Source: WTKG01 sp963735005 (lineage in GTDB: Bacteria > Actinomycetota > Actinomycetes > Actinomycetales > Demequinaceae). From it: DNA of 64,000 bases. The DNA is taken from assembly GCA_963735005.1 (NCBI GenBank), contig CAVTJA010000006.1, forward strand, positions 62,001 through 126,000, written 5' to 3'. Under the pieces are notes generated by a model, which worked only from the letters and a program-made list of their open reading frames with translations, was not told where the DNA came from and made no database searches. This document shows positions 24,970-35,600 of this stretch, one piece after another (the stretch's first letter is position 1; the number at the start of each line of letters is the position of its first letter). The translations under genes were made by a program, and so were the position numbers.

Positions 24970-26391
24970 GTGAAAAGACTCCTCGCAATCGCATCCGCCA
25001 TCGCCATTGTTGCGGGCCTGCCGGTCGGCGCCGCCGTCGCCATGGAGTTGCCCCACTCCGTCGCCGTATTCGACGAGACCCAGATCACCGAAATCGGGAT
25101 GGCCAAGGTCGAGGACATCCTCACAAACGTGCCCAACGTGGTCTCGTACCGCTTTGGCGACGACCCGCAAGGCGAGGCGACGCTCCCCCGGGACATCCTC
25201 CCTGCCGCGACGCCGGACCTCATCGGCGCGGCGCGGGTCATGCCCGGCGACATGGGATGGGCGGACCTCGAGTCCAACCTCATCGACAAGGCATGGATGT
25301 ACTCGTACTCGGGCGACGGCCTCAAGAGCACCGCCGACTACCTGTGGCTGTACTCGACGCGCACGGACGTCGCCAAGGCAGCCTTCAACGCCACCGACTA
25401 CACGGCTCAGATCGACTTTGTGATCGGCGTGGACACGCTGCCGGGTTGGCAGGCGGACCCCGCATATCCCGGCGACACTTGGCAGGGCGGGTCGCTCATC
25501 GCGAGCGCATTCTGGGCGCCGCTCAGTGACGGAGCGAACGTCGACCCCAAGACAAGTGTGGACTTCTCCCTCGTCGATACGGCGAAGAATTTCAAGCAAG
25601 TGAAGTTCGACGGCGCGTTTTTCATGGGCGAGGACTGGGCGATCGCGGCGATCAGCCTGAAATCGCTCAGCAAGTGGGGCGACAACTACTCGTTCGGGTT
25701 CTCGTCTCACGTCCACGACGGGGACTACGGCAGGTGCAAGACGTGCGAGTCGATCGTCACCACGTACCCGCAAGTGCCACGCACCGCCGCCGACCTCTAC
25801 CCCATCACCGCAAGTTTCACGATGGGCGACAAGGCTGCACCCAAGCCCACTGAGACCGCGACGCCCACGGCGACCACGGCCGGGGACGAGGGCAAGGGAG
25901 GCGGGTTCCCGTGGCTCATCGTCGTCATCCCGCTGCTGATCATCGCCACGCTGGTGTTCTTCGCGAAGCGAAAGGCTCCGCCGGTGCCGGACGCGTGCAA
26001 GAACGAGAAGGCGGCCTGGGACGCGGCGCGCCGTCAGCGCCAGGCGCGCCAGGAGCTCGTCGACAGCGCACAGAAGTTTATGGAAGACCGCCAGGCGTTC
26101 GTGGACAGCATCAAGGCACGACGCTCCGAGATCGCGGCTGCCAAACGTGGCCCGCGGGGCGGGATTGGCGACTCGGACTTCGCTCGCATCGAGGGGCGGC
26201 TCATCAAGTTCGAGGACCTCACGGAGCTCGATAACAAAGCCGCGGCAGACCTCGCGAGCGCCCAGGCCGACCTCGCATCCGCGAAGGCCGAGCTCGCGAG
26301 CCGGACCAAGCCGCTAGCAGACGCCAAGAAGGCCGAGGCCGACGCCAAGGCTGCGTTCGACAAGTGCGTGAAGGACCACGCGGCTGGCTAG
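24970..26391 (+). CDS. Secreted/membrane protein with cytoplasmic helical tail, opposite strand within his cluster
   Basis: A 473-residue protein not recognised as a known family. A signal peptide covers residues 1-24 (cleavage near AVAM). The extracellular part of about 280 residues has CKTCES near its end, then a Thr/Pro linker (PKPTETATPTATTAG). A membrane span lies at about 310-332, followed by a 140-residue helical tail running from DACKNEKAAWD to FDKCVKDHAAG, so a cysteine flanks each end of the hairpin. Alternating Ala/Lys/Asp repeats near the end predict a coiled coil. It starts at the GTG at 24970 and its stop overlaps the stop of the facing gene. It interrupts the his operon, so it is probably an acquired insertion. 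Confidence 0.75.
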   Translation: MKRLLAIASAIAIVAGLPVGAAVAMELPHSVAVFDETQITEIGMAKVEDILTNVPNVVSYRFGDDPQGEATLPRDILPAATPDLIGAARVMPGDMGWADLESNLIDKAWMYSYSGDGLKSTADYLWLYSTRTDVAKAAFNATDYTAQIDFVIGVDTLPGWQADPAYPGDTWQGGSLIASAFWAPLSDGANVDPKTSVDFSLVDTAKNFKQVKFDGAFFMGEDWAIAAISLKSLSKWGDNYSFGFSSHVHDGDYGRCKTCESIVTTYPQVPRTAADLYPITASFTMGDKAAPKPTETATPTATTAGDEGKGGGFPWLIVVIPLLIIATLVFFAKRKAPPVPDACKNEKAAWDAARRQRQARQELVDSAQKFMEDRQAFVDSIKARRSEIAAAKRGPRGGIGDSDFARIEGRLIKFEDLTELDNKAAADLASAQADLASAKAELASRTKPLADAKKAEADAKAAFDKCVKDHAAG

Positions 26392-26891
26392 TCGCCGCGC
26401 TGCTGATTCTTGACCTGCTTGGCAGCCTTGCGAAGTTCCCGCACCGCCTTGAGCCGGCCCATCGCGCTGGAGTAGACCGTATCGGGGTGCGCCTCCCTGA
26501 CCTCGTCGATCGTGACCACCCCGGTCATCAGCCGCGTGATGGCGGTGGGTGCCTTGTCGAGCGCAAGCCCGGGCGGCAAGGACGCGCCCTGCTCACCCGC
26601 GTTCCACTGATGAATGGAGATCTGCCCCGCGCGCCGCTCCATCGCCAGCAGCGGTAGGTTCTTGACGAGCGTCGACATGGTGCGCGCCGCAATCTCTGCC
26701 GCCTTGGGCGAGCCGTCCTTGAGCAGCGCAAACGTGCCGCCCGCGCTTTCGATGACCTCGGCGTCGACGCCCGCAAGCGCGCAGTACGCTGCGAGCACCT
26801 TGCCGTTTGGCACGGGCGTCAAGAAGGCGACCACGTCCTTCTCAAGGTGCGGCTCCGTTGTGGGCTCCGGCTTGTCGAGATCCTCCGCCAT
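26388..26891 (-). CDS. Hypothetical protein of the his cluster
   Basis: A 167-residue soluble protein from the ATG at 26891. It has a hydrophobic core (VVAFLTPVPNGKVLAAY) and a basic C-terminal helix (RLKAVRELRKAAKQVKNQ). Proteins of this size beside hisB are common in this group of actinobacteria but have no established role. It starts 4 bp after the hisB stop, so it is translationally coupled, and ends facing the plus-strand membrane protein gene with a 4-bp overlap. Confidence 0.65.
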   Translation of the reverse strand: MAEDLDKPEPTTEPHLEKDVVAFLTPVPNGKVLAAYCALAGVDAEVIESAGGTFALLKDGSPKAAEIAARTMSTLVKNLPLLAMERRAGQISIHQWNAGEQGASLPPGLALDKAPTAITRLMTGVVTIDEVREAHPDTVYSSAMGRLKAVRELRKAAKQVKNQQRGD

Positions 26892-26895
26892 GGCC

Positions 26896-27510
26896 CTAGA
26901 GCGCACCCTTGGTCGACGGAATCCCGGTGACGCGGGGGTCGGGCGCGACCGCGGCCCGCAGCGCGCGAGCGAGCGCCTTGAACTGCGCCTCGACGATGTG
27001 GTGGGGGTCGCGGCCCGCGAGCACGCGCATGTGGACGCAGATTCCCGCGTGGTGCGCGAGCGACTCAAGCACGTGCCCCGTGAGCGAACCCGCGAAGTTC
27101 CCGCCAATCAGGTGCATGGCCTGCCCCACGGGCTCGCCGACGTGCACGCAGTACGGGCGCCCGGAGACGTCCACGACGGCCTGGGCGAGCGCCTCGTCCA
27201 GCGGAACAAGGGCGTCCCCAAACCGCGCGATCCCCGCCTTGTCGCCGAGCGCCTGCTTGAGCGCCTCGCCGATGCAGATCGCGACGTCCTCCACGGTGTG
27301 GTGCGAGTCGATCTCGACGTCGCCCTTCGCCTTGACCGTCAGGTCCATGAGCGAGTGCTTGCCGAGCGCGGTGAGCATGTGGTCGTAGAAGGGCACGCCC
27401 GTAGCGATGTCCGTCGCGCCCGAGCCGTCGAGGTTGAGCTCGACAAGGACGTCGGACTCGGACGTCTTGCGCTCCACCCGCCCCGTGCGGGCGGCCTGCT
27501 TGCCGCTCAT
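26896..27510 (-). CDS. hisB: Imidazoleglycerol-phosphate dehydratase
   Basis: A 204-residue single-function HisB that dehydrates IGP to imidazole acetol phosphate. Manganese ligands appear in the two family motifs HHTVEDVAICIGEAL and HHIVEAQFKALARALR. The ATG overlaps the hisC stop by four bases (ATGA), which suggests coupling. Confidence 0.97.
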   Translation of the reverse strand: MSGKQAARTGRVERKTSESDVLVELNLDGSGATDIATGVPFYDHMLTALGKHSLMDLTVKAKGDVEIDSHHTVEDVAICIGEALKQALGDKAGIARFGDALVPLDEALAQAVVDVSGRPYCVHVGEPVGQAMHLIGGNFAGSLTGHVLESLAHHAGICVHMRVLAGRDPHHIVEAQFKALARALRAAVAPDPRVTGIPSTKGAL

Positions 27511-28601
27511 GCGGTCACCTCTTCCAGTGCGGCGCGGAATTGCGCCATCTCCTGCGGCGTGCCGATCGACACGCGCATCCAGCCTTCGGGGCCCACGACG
27601 CGGATGAGGACCCCACGCTCCACGAGCTCCGTGAATACCTTCTCACGGTCGGCGATGGGCCCGAACAGCGCGAAGTTCGCGTCCGTGTCCGCGACGTCGA
27701 AGCCCTTGGCGCGCAGCCATGTCACGGTCTCGTCTCGTTCGGCGCGGATCTCGTCCACCTGGGCCTGGAGGTCGCGGTGGTGCGCCAGAGCCGCCCGCGC
27801 CACGGCCTGCGTGACGGCGCTCAGGTGATACGGCAGCCGGACGATGCGCAGCACGTCCACGATCTGCGACGATGCGGCGAGGTACCCCAGCCGCCCGCCG
27901 GCGAGCGCGAACGCCTTGGACATGGTGCGGGACACGGCCAGGTTCGCGTGCCTGTCGAGCAGGGTGACGGCGCTTGGCACGCCCTTGCGCCGGAACTCCG
28001 CGTACGCCTCGTCCACGACAACGAGGCAGCCGCCGGGCACCTCCGCCGCGGCCTCGCAGATGGCGCGGGTGTCGTCGAGCGGCAGCGCGGTGCCCGTGGG
28101 GTTGTTGGGGCTCGCGAGGAGCACCAGCGTGGGCCGGTGTTGCGCGACCGCGGCGCATGCGGCGTCGACGTCCACGGTGAAGTCGTCACGGCGCGGCACG
28201 TCCACGTACTCGGTGAAGGTGTCGCGCGCGTACTCCGGGTACATCGAGTACGTCGGGCTGAACGTCAGGACCTTGCGTCCCGGGCCGCCGAAAGCCTGGT
28301 GAAGGTGCAGCATGACCTCGTTCGAGCCGTTCGCGGCCCAGATGTTCTCGAAAGTCAGGCCGTCGGCGTGCGACTCGTGCGCGAGGTACACCGCGAGGTC
28401 GGTACGCAGGCCGGTCGCGTCGCGGTCCGGATAGCGGTTGAGGCCCTCGGAAGCCTTGCGAACGGCCTGGGCGATGGCGTCGACGACGGTCTGCGGCGGC
28501 GAGTACGGGTTCTCGTTGACGTTGAGAAGCACCGGCACGTCGAGCTGCGGCGCGCCGTACGGGCGCAGCCCACGCAGGTCGGGGCGGATCGGCAGGTCCA
28601 T
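27507..28601 (-). CDS. hisC: Histidinol-phosphate aminotransferase
   Basis: A 364-residue PLP aminotransferase that makes L-histidinol phosphate. The PLP lysine lies in SRTMSKAFALAGGRLGYL; substrate contacts are in NVNENPYSPP and ASPNNPTG, and the conserved Arg near the C-terminus in GWMRVSIGT. It follows hisD by 26 bp and overlaps hisB. Confidence 0.97.
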   Translation of the reverse strand: MDLPIRPDLRGLRPYGAPQLDVPVLLNVNENPYSPPQTVVDAIAQAVRKASEGLNRYPDRDATGLRTDLAVYLAHESHADGLTFENIWAANGSNEVMLHLHQAFGGPGRKVLTFSPTYSMYPEYARDTFTEYVDVPRRDDFTVDVDAACAAVAQHRPTLVLLASPNNPTGTALPLDDTRAICEAAAEVPGGCLVVVDEAYAEFRRKGVPSAVTLLDRHANLAVSRTMSKAFALAGGRLGYLAASSQIVDVLRIVRLPYHLSAVTQAVARAALAHHRDLQAQVDEIRAERDETVTWLRAKGFDVADTDANFALFGPIADREKVFTELVERGVLIRVVGPEGWMRVSIGTPQEMAQFRAALEEVTA

Positions 28602-28627
28602 GCGGCGATTCTAGTGAGCGCGGGAGG

Positions 28628-29950
28628 CTACGGACGCTCGCCCCGCCGCGCCGTCACCGCCTCGCCGTGAGCGGGAAGGTCCTCGGCTGCGGCCAGCGCA
28701 ACCACGCGGTCGGCGACCTCCTCGAGCGCGGCGGCGTCGTACTCCACAACAGACACGGCGCGCAGGAACGACGTCACGTTCAGTCCGGACGCGAACCGCG
28801 ACGTGCCGCCTGTGGGCAGCACGTGGTTGGAGCCGGCGATGTAGTCGCCAATTGACACGGGCGAGTGGGGGCCCACGAAGATGGCGCCCGCGTTTGTGAC
28901 GCGCGCGGCGACGGCGGCCGCGTCGGCCGTGTGGATCTCGAGGTGCTCCGCGCCGTATGCGTCGGCTACCGCGATGGACTGGTCGAGGCTGTCCGTGAGC
29001 ACGATCGCGCTCTGGTTACCCGTGAGCGCTTCCTTGACGCGCGCGGAGTGCTTGGTCGCGCCCGCGCGGGCCTCGACAGCCGTGTCGACGGCGGCGGCCA
29101 GCTCCTCGGAGTCTGTGATGAGCACGGAGCCCGCCAGCGGGTCGTGCTCGGCCTGTGACACGAGGTCCGACGCGACGACGTCCGCGTCGGCGCCCGCGTC
29201 CGCCACGACGGCGATCTCGGTTGGCCCAGCCTCGGAGTCAATTCCCACCACGCCCTGAACCGCGCGCTTGGCGGCGGCCACGAAGCGGTTTCCGGGCCCC
29301 GTGATGACGTCGACGGGTTCGCACAGCTCGACGCCGCCGTCCGTCGCGCCGAACGCGAGCATCGCAATGGCCTGCGCGCCGCCCACGGCGTAGACCTCGT
29401 CCACGCCAAGCAGCGCGCACGCCGCGAGGATGGTGAGGTGCGGGAGCCCGCCGTTGTCGAGCTGGGGTGGGCTTGTCACCGCGATCGACTCCACGCCTGC
29501 CGCCTGCGCCGCGACCACATTCATGACGACGGAGCTCGGGTACACGGCAAGCCCGCCGGGTACGTACAGGCCCACGCGGGCCACGGGAATCCATCGCTGC
29601 GACACTGTCGCTCCCGGCGCGATCTGGACGCTCACAGGCGGCGGAACGGTCGCCACGTGGAACGCCCGCACGCGGCTGATCGCCTCGTCTAGAGCCTCCC
29701 GGACCGCGGGATCGAGGGTGTCGAGCGCTGCCGTCATCGCGGGGACCGGCACGCGCAGGTTCTCGGGTACCACCTGGTCGAACCGCATCGCGTACTCGCG
29801 CAGGGCGTCGGCGCCGCGCAGGCGAACATCGGCGATGATCTGGTTGACCGTGTCCATCGAACTGCCAACGTCCTCGGACGCCCGCGGCACCGCCGCGCGC
29901 AGTTCGCGCGAGGACAGGTCTTTACCGCGGAGGTCGATTCGTCTGAGCAC
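28628..29950 (-). CDS. hisD: Histidinol dehydrogenase
   Basis: A 440-residue enzyme that oxidises L-histidinol to histidine in two NAD-dependent steps. Family signatures include YVPGGLAVYPSSVVMNVV and TSPP, VYAVGGAQAIAMLAFG, and a zinc and catalytic region with SEAGPTEIAVVADA, SQAEHDPLAGS and VGPHSPVSIGDYIAGSNHVLPTGG. It is the first his gene in transcription order here, nine bases downstream of the degenerate kinase gene, so it may be read from an upstream promoter. Confidence 0.97.
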   Translation of the reverse strand: MLRRIDLRGKDLSSRELRAAVPRASEDVGSSMDTVNQIIADVRLRGADALREYAMRFDQVVPENLRVPVPAMTAALDTLDPAVREALDEAISRVRAFHVATVPPPVSVQIAPGATVSQRWIPVARVGLYVPGGLAVYPSSVVMNVVAAQAAGVESIAVTSPPQLDNGGLPHLTILAACALLGVDEVYAVGGAQAIAMLAFGATDGGVELCEPVDVITGPGNRFVAAAKRAVQGVVGIDSEAGPTEIAVVADAGADADVVASDLVSQAEHDPLAGSVLITDSEELAAAVDTAVEARAGATKHSARVKEALTGNQSAIVLTDSLDQSIAVADAYGAEHLEIHTADAAAVAARVTNAGAIFVGPHSPVSIGDYIAGSNHVLPTGGTSRFASGLNVTSFLRAVSVVEYDAAALEEVADRVVALAAAEDLPAHGEAVTARRGERP

Positions 29951-29959
29951 GCGTCGAGT

Positions 29960-31021
29960 CTATCGAGACAGGGCGGGACCTTCGCCGCGGGATATCGGCT
30001 CGGCGTCCTCGTCCAGTTCAGCGCGCTGCGTCGCCCCGTCGCGCTCGATCACGATTGACACGGCGACGGGCCTGCCCGCGGGGGCCAGCCGCACGGTAAT
30101 CGCGCCCCGTTCAACGGCTTGCATTGCCTCGATGAGACGCACGGAGAGCATGTGGGCGCCGATCGCAGACGACAGCGGCGACCCGCGATCGTCGAGCAAG
30201 GTGACGTCGACCCCGCGGGCGCGAGCGGCACGCGCCGCCTTCGCGACCTCCGGGTTCGCGAGCGAGCGGCCGCGGACGAGGTCGCGCACGGCCGCCTCGC
30301 CCAAGCGGTACTCCTCGCGATCTTCGGGGCTCGTGGTGCTCGACCCGACGATGCGCTCGAGCAGTGGAGTCGCATTCGCGCGCAGCTCGTCGAGACGCTG
30401 GCGCCGCACGAGGCCCGCCGCCTTCACGGTGGCGGCGTCGCGAGCCAGCGCGACCGACTTGGCGCGCAGGACATTGATGTGCGCCGACGACCGCCGTAGC
30501 GCTCGCGTGAAGAACACTCCCACAAACACAATCGCGGCCGCCCGGTTAAAAAGCCCGATCGCTGTGACAACGTTGTGGCCCGTGGTCGCGGCCCACACGG
30601 CATGCGTCGCGACCATCGCCCCAAGCCCCACCCACGCCGCACCTGGCCTGCCGCGCAACGTCACGAAGAACAGCGCCCAGGTCACCGCGTAGACGTACCA
30701 CGCCTCGCGCCCCGGGCCGTCGTTGTCGACCACGTTCCACGACACGGCGGCGGTGGCCACGACGCCCGCGCCGATGATCCACGCCGCCCACATGAGCGGG
30801 AAGGGGTCGGGGTGCGCCCGCAACAACACCGCGGCCGAGGCGTCCACGAGCACGACAGCGGCGAGCGACACCCACGCGACCCGAACATGCTCGAGCGTGC
30901 CGACAGCCAAGTAGATGTTGGCGGACGCGAACACCGCGTACACGAGCCACGCGCCGCGCGAGCGAATCCCAAGCAGCGCGGAGACGTCGATGACAGGAGC
31001 GTCGACCTGCGCCGGGATCAT
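29960..31021 (-). CDS. Degenerate histidine-kinase-like membrane protein
   Basis: A 353-residue protein with about five membrane spans in the first 170 residues. The cytoplasmic part then resembles an ATP-binding kinase domain but lacks clear N, G1 and G2 boxes: LGEAAVRDLVRGRSLANPEV and ARGVDVTLLDDRGSPLSS stand where the ATPase domain should be. Such partner proteins of intact kinases are known in actinobacteria and probably act as non-catalytic subunits. It overlaps the intact kinase gene by four bases, which favours a hetero-oligomer. No response regulator gene is near. Confidence 0.7.
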   Translation of the reverse strand: MIPAQVDAPVIDVSALLGIRSRGAWLVYAVFASANIYLAVGTLEHVRVAWVSLAAVVLVDASAAVLLRAHPDPFPLMWAAWIIGAGVVATAAVSWNVVDNDGPGREAWYVYAVTWALFFVTLRGRPGAAWVGLGAMVATHAVWAATTGHNVVTAIGLFNRAAAIVFVGVFFTRALRRSSAHINVLRAKSVALARDAATVKAAGLVRRQRLDELRANATPLLERIVGSSTTSPEDREEYRLGEAAVRDLVRGRSLANPEVAKAARAARARGVDVTLLDDRGSPLSSAIGAHMLSVRLIEAMQAVERGAITVRLAPAGRPVAVSIVIERDGATQRAELDEDAEPISRGEGPALSR

Positions 31022-32250
31022 TCGTCACCCCGCGTCCACGTGAGCGTAACCGTGGTGCCCTGGCCGCGACGCGAATCGACCTGCGCATCGCCGCCCGGCA
31101 GCAGGCGCATCCGCTCGATGATCGATACCCGTAGCCCCAGCCGCCGGGCCGTCACGCCGCTGGTCTTGAAGCCCTGCCCGTCGTCCCGCACGACCACCTC
31201 GACGCCGTCTTTCGTCACCGATACCTCGGCGACGCGCTCGACTGGCCCACCCGGCCGGGTCGCGTGGGCGAGACTGTTCCTGACCGCCTCGGCGGTGGCC
31301 TCGCATAGCGCGCGGAGCACCGGCGCTGGGATCTCGCGGTCGCCCGTCGCCGTAGTCCACACCTGAACGCGTCCGTCGGGGTCCTCGGCGGCGGCGCGCA
31401 GCGCGTTGATCGCCTCCGCTGGCGCGTACGGCTCCTCAGTGACGGCGTCCGATGCCACGCTTTCGAGGCTTGCAAGCGCGGCGCTCGCGTGGGCAAGCAG
31501 CGAGATCGAGTGGGGCTCTCGCGCGGCGAGAACGAGCGCGGACAACACCTGGTCATGCACGATCCCGTTGATGCGCGCTTGCTCCCGCTCGACGGTCCTG
31601 GCGGCGGCCTCGCGCGCCGCCACCGCCCGCGCTTCAATCGCGGCAGCGTCTTGCTGGCCCGCCGCCCTCACCATCGCGGTCCCCGCCCCCACCAGAATCA
31701 CCGCAAACAGCAAGGCGACCACGCCGCTCAGCACTGCTTCGTGGGCAGAGTTGCCCGTCGTCACATACTCCGTCGCGGAAATGAGCGGCATCTGGATGAC
31801 CGCGAAGACCCACACCGGCCAGCGCTGAGACACGACCGCCGCGACTAGCGCGGGGATCGCGTTGAGGCCCTGCATCCACGGCGTCTCGTCGAGCCGCGGA
31901 ACAACCATCACCGCCGGCCACGCGGCCTGCGCCAGGACGAAGGCCGTGATGGCCACGATCGCGTAGACCCTGAGCACGTTGATGTGGAGCGTGTTCGCGA
32001 GCACCACCAGCGCCCCGGGCGCGACGATTCCCGCGAGCACGGCGAGTACCGCAAACCACGGGCGCACGGCGGACCACTGGGCGACGATCACCGGCACGTG
32101 GATGGCGCCGAAGACGATCGACGCGAGGCCGGATGCGGCGAGCAACGCACGCTTCATGCGATCCAGCGCAGCGGATTCGGGGACCTCTCGCGCGGCGCTC
32201 AGCCCGGAGCGACCGCGTCTCGCGAGAGCCCACCGAGCATCGTCACTCAT
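31018..32250 (-). CDS. Sensor histidine kinase (HATPase)
   Basis: A 410-residue kinase: about six membrane spans in residues 30-200, a dimerisation helix with NGIVHDQVLSALVLAA (His is the probable phosphorylation site), and a HATPase domain with N-box EATAEAVRNSLAHA, G1 VVRDDGQGF and a G2-like LGLRVSIIERM. No periplasmic sensor domain is visible; loops between spans are short, so it may sense a membrane signal. It is coupled to the degenerate kinase downstream. The cognate response regulator is not in the window. Confidence 0.82.
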   Translation of the reverse strand: MSDDARWALARRGRSGLSAAREVPESAALDRMKRALLAASGLASIVFGAIHVPVIVAQWSAVRPWFAVLAVLAGIVAPGALVVLANTLHINVLRVYAIVAITAFVLAQAAWPAVMVVPRLDETPWMQGLNAIPALVAAVVSQRWPVWVFAVIQMPLISATEYVTTGNSAHEAVLSGVVALLFAVILVGAGTAMVRAAGQQDAAAIEARAVAAREAAARTVEREQARINGIVHDQVLSALVLAAREPHSISLLAHASAALASLESVASDAVTEEPYAPAEAINALRAAAEDPDGRVQVWTTATGDREIPAPVLRALCEATAEAVRNSLAHATRPGGPVERVAEVSVTKDGVEVVVRDDGQGFKTSGVTARRLGLRVSIIERMRLLPGGDAQVDSRRGQGTTVTLTWTRGDE

Positions 32251-32305
32251 TGTCCGCCTGCCTTTCCTATCGCCACGGTAACGCGCGCGATAGGAGGTTG
32301 CTCGG

Positions 32306-32683
32306 CTATTTGGCCGATGCCGTGGGCGGCGTCTTTATCCATCCGAGGTGGGTGTGGATGAAGTGGTCGTCGTGCTTGAGTCCATACCCGAGCGCACGGT
32401 CGACCGCGACGTGGAACGCCCACGCAAGCGCGGTAAGTGCGAGCCACCGGATGTCCGTCACCAGCCACGCCGCGAAAAGGGCCGCAGGCGCCGCGTAGTT
32501 GTGAACCAGGTTGTACACAAACGCGCCCACCTTGGTGCTGGCGAGGTAGCCAACCGCGGACACGTCGAACGCGAGGAAGACGACCAGCAGCCACCACCAC
32601 GACCAGCCGATGTGGATGGTCGCCATCACCACCAAACCTGCGACTACGAACGACTCGAGTCTTTGCCAACGAACAGGATTCAT
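32306..32683 (-). CDS. DUF4260 family membrane protein
   Basis: A 125-residue protein with about four membrane spans and the DUF4260 signatures VYNLVHNYAAPAALF and GYGLKHDDHFIHTHLGWI, the latter rich in His and Asp. Its function is not established. I start at the ATG at 32683 since the upstream extension lies inside dnaE. It is 10 bp after the dnaE stop. Confidence 0.8.
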   Translation of the reverse strand: MNPVRWQRLESFVVAGLVVMATIHIGWSWWWLLVVFLAFDVSAVGYLASTKVGAFVYNLVHNYAAPAALFAAWLVTDIRWLALTALAWAFHVAVDRALGYGLKHDDHFIHTHLGWIKTPPTASAK

Positions 32684-32693
32684 GCGCCCAACC

Positions 32694-35600
32694 CTAGCCC
32701 GCGAGGCAGCTTGGCCCGAACGCCGCCTTGAGGTCGCCGTACAGTGCGCTTGACCGCGTGACGCGGAACTCGTCACCGAGCCGCATCGTGAGCGGCTTCT
32801 CTTGGCCGGTGAGCACCATGCGCACCTCGATCGTGCCAGGGTGTGCGGCCAGAATCTCCTTCACCTGATCCACCACCGGCGGGGTCACTCGCAAGGCGGG
32901 AAGCGTGATTGCCAGCGGGCTGGTGTCCTCGACGTTGAGGTTGGGCACGAACACATCCACGGCCGAGAACTGCAGCGAGCCCTCGCCGCGCTCGCGCGCC
33001 CGCGCCTTGATCGCGATCACCGCGTCCTCGGCAAGGTCACGCGCGAACTTGTCGTAGGTGCGCCCGAAGAACGACACCTCGGTCTCCCCCGTCATGTCCT
33101 CGATGACCACGATCCCGTAGGCGTTCCCGGACTTCGCGATGCGCCGGTCCACCCGCGTCAACAGGCCCGCAAAGGTGACGTGGTCGCCCTCGCGCACGCC
33201 GTTGGCGGGCGTCGCGGTCAGCACCTGGTGCGTCGCCTGCGAGCGCAGCGCGTGCTCAAGGCCCGACAACGGGTGGTCGGACACGTACAGGCCCAACATG
33301 TCGCGCTCGAACGCGAGCAGCGTCTTCTTGTCCCACTCGGGGATATCGGGTACCACGACGGACACGCCACCGCCAAGCTCCACGTCGCCACCGAACAGGT
33401 CGAACTGCCCCGTGGCCTCCTGGCGCTTGACGCCCACCACCGAGTCGACAGCCTGCTCGTGAATCGAGTTGAGCGCGCGCCGCGTGTGGCCGAGCGAGTC
33501 GAACGCCCCCGCCTTCACGAGAGAGTCGATCGTGCGCTTGTTGCACACCGCCGCAGGCACTTTGTCGAGGAAGTCCTGGAAGGACGTGAACGCACCCTTC
33601 GCCTCGCGCGCCTTGACGATCTCTGCGACGACGTTGCTGCCGACGTTGCGCACCGCGGTCAGCCCGAACCGGATATCGTCCCCCACGGCGCGGAAATGCG
33701 CGCCCGACTGGTTGACGTCCGGGGGCAGTACCGTGGTGCCCATCCTGCGGCACTCGGCAAGGTAGATCGCCGACTTGTCCTTGTCCGACTGCATAGACGT
33801 CAGCAGCGCCGCCATGAACTCCGTCGGGTAGTGAGCCTTGAGATACCCCGTCCAGAAGCTCAGGACGCCGTACGCGGCCGTGTGGGCCTTGTTGAAGGCG
33901 TAGTCCGCGAACGGCACCAGCGTGTCCCACAGGGCCTTGATGGCGGCCTCTGAGTAGCCGCGCTCGCGCATGCCTGCGCTGAAGGGCTCGAACTCCTGGT
34001 CGAGCACCTCCTTCTTCTTCTTACCCATGGCGCGGCGCAGGTTGTCGGCGGCGCCAAGCGTGTAGCCAGCCACCACCTGCGCGACGCGCTGCACCTGCTC
34101 TTGGTAGACGATCAAGCCGTAGGTGACGTCGAGCACCTCCCGCAGCGGTTCCTCAAGCTCCGGGTGGATAGGCTCGACGGCCTGCTGGCCGTTCTTGCGC
34201 AGCGCGTAGTTTGTGTGCGAGTTCACGCCCATCGGCCCTGGGCGGTACAGCGCGAGCACGGCGGAGATGTCCTCAAAGGAGTCCGGGCGCAGCTGGCGCA
34301 GCAACTGGCGCATGGCCACGCCGTCGAGCTGGAACACGCCGAGCGTGTCCCCCTTGCCAAGCAACTCGAACGTTTTCGCGTCCTCGAGCGGCAGGTGCTC
34401 CAGGACCACCGGCTCCTTGCCGTTGGCGACGATGTTGTCGAGCGCATCGTCCAGCAGCGTCAGCGTGCGCAGCCCGAGGAAGTCCATCTTGATGAGCCCG
34501 AGCGCCTCGCACGTCGGGTAATCGAACTGCGTGATGATCGCGCCGTCCTGCTCGCGCCGCATGATCGGGATGATGTCCTGCAGCGGCGTGTCCGACATGA
34601 TCACGCCTGCCGCGTGGACGCCCCACTGGCGCTTCAGGTTCTCGAGGCCGAGCGCGAGCTCCACCGTCTCCTTGGCGTCGGGCTCGGTCTCGAGCAGCTG
34701 GCGGAAGTCCTGGCCCTCGCCAAAGCGCTCGTCCTTCTCGTCGAACACCTTGGTGAGCGACAGGTCGCGCCCCTGCACCGGCTCCGGGTAGGCCTTGGTG
34801 AGCGTCTCTCCGAGCGCATACGGCTTGCCGAGCACGCGCGCGGCATCCTTGAGCGCCTGCTTGGCCTTGATGGTGCCGTACGTCACGATCTGCGCGACCT
34901 TGTCGTCGCCATACTTCTCGGTGACGTAGCGGATAACCTCCCCGCGCCGACGCTCGTCGAAGTCGATGTCGAAGTCCGGCTTTGACTCGCGTTCCGGGTT
35001 GAGGAAACGCTCGAAGTAGAGGCCGTGGCGAATGGGGTCAAGGTCCGTAATGCGCATCGCGTACGCGGCCATCGAGCCTGCGCCGGAGCCGCGGCCTGGG
35101 CCTACCCGAATGCCGTTGTCCTTGGACCACTTCACGAAGTCCGCGACCACCAGGAAGTAGCCCGCGTAGCCCTTGGACGTGATGACCTCGATCTCAAAGT
35201 TGGCGCGCTCCTGGACGTCGGCGGGGATGCCGTCCGGCCAGCGCTCGTGCAAGCCGCGCTGGACCTCCTTGATGAACCACGAGTGCTCGTCCTCACCGGG
35301 CGGGCACGCGAACCGCGGCATGTAGTCGGCGGACGTGTCAAACGTGACATCGCACTGCTCGGCGATGAGCAACGTGTTGTCGCACGCCTCGGGGAACTCC
35401 GCCCACTGGCGGCGCATGTCCTCGCTCGACTTGACGTAGTAGCTGGAGCCGTCGAACTTGAAGCGGTCGGCGTCCGCGAGCGTCTTGCCTGATTGGACGC
35501 ACAGCAGGGCCTCGTGCGCGTGCGAGTCGGCCTCGCGCGTGTAGTGGAGGTCGTTGGTCGCGAGCAGCGGCGCCCCGATCTCCTTCGAGATCTTGATCAG

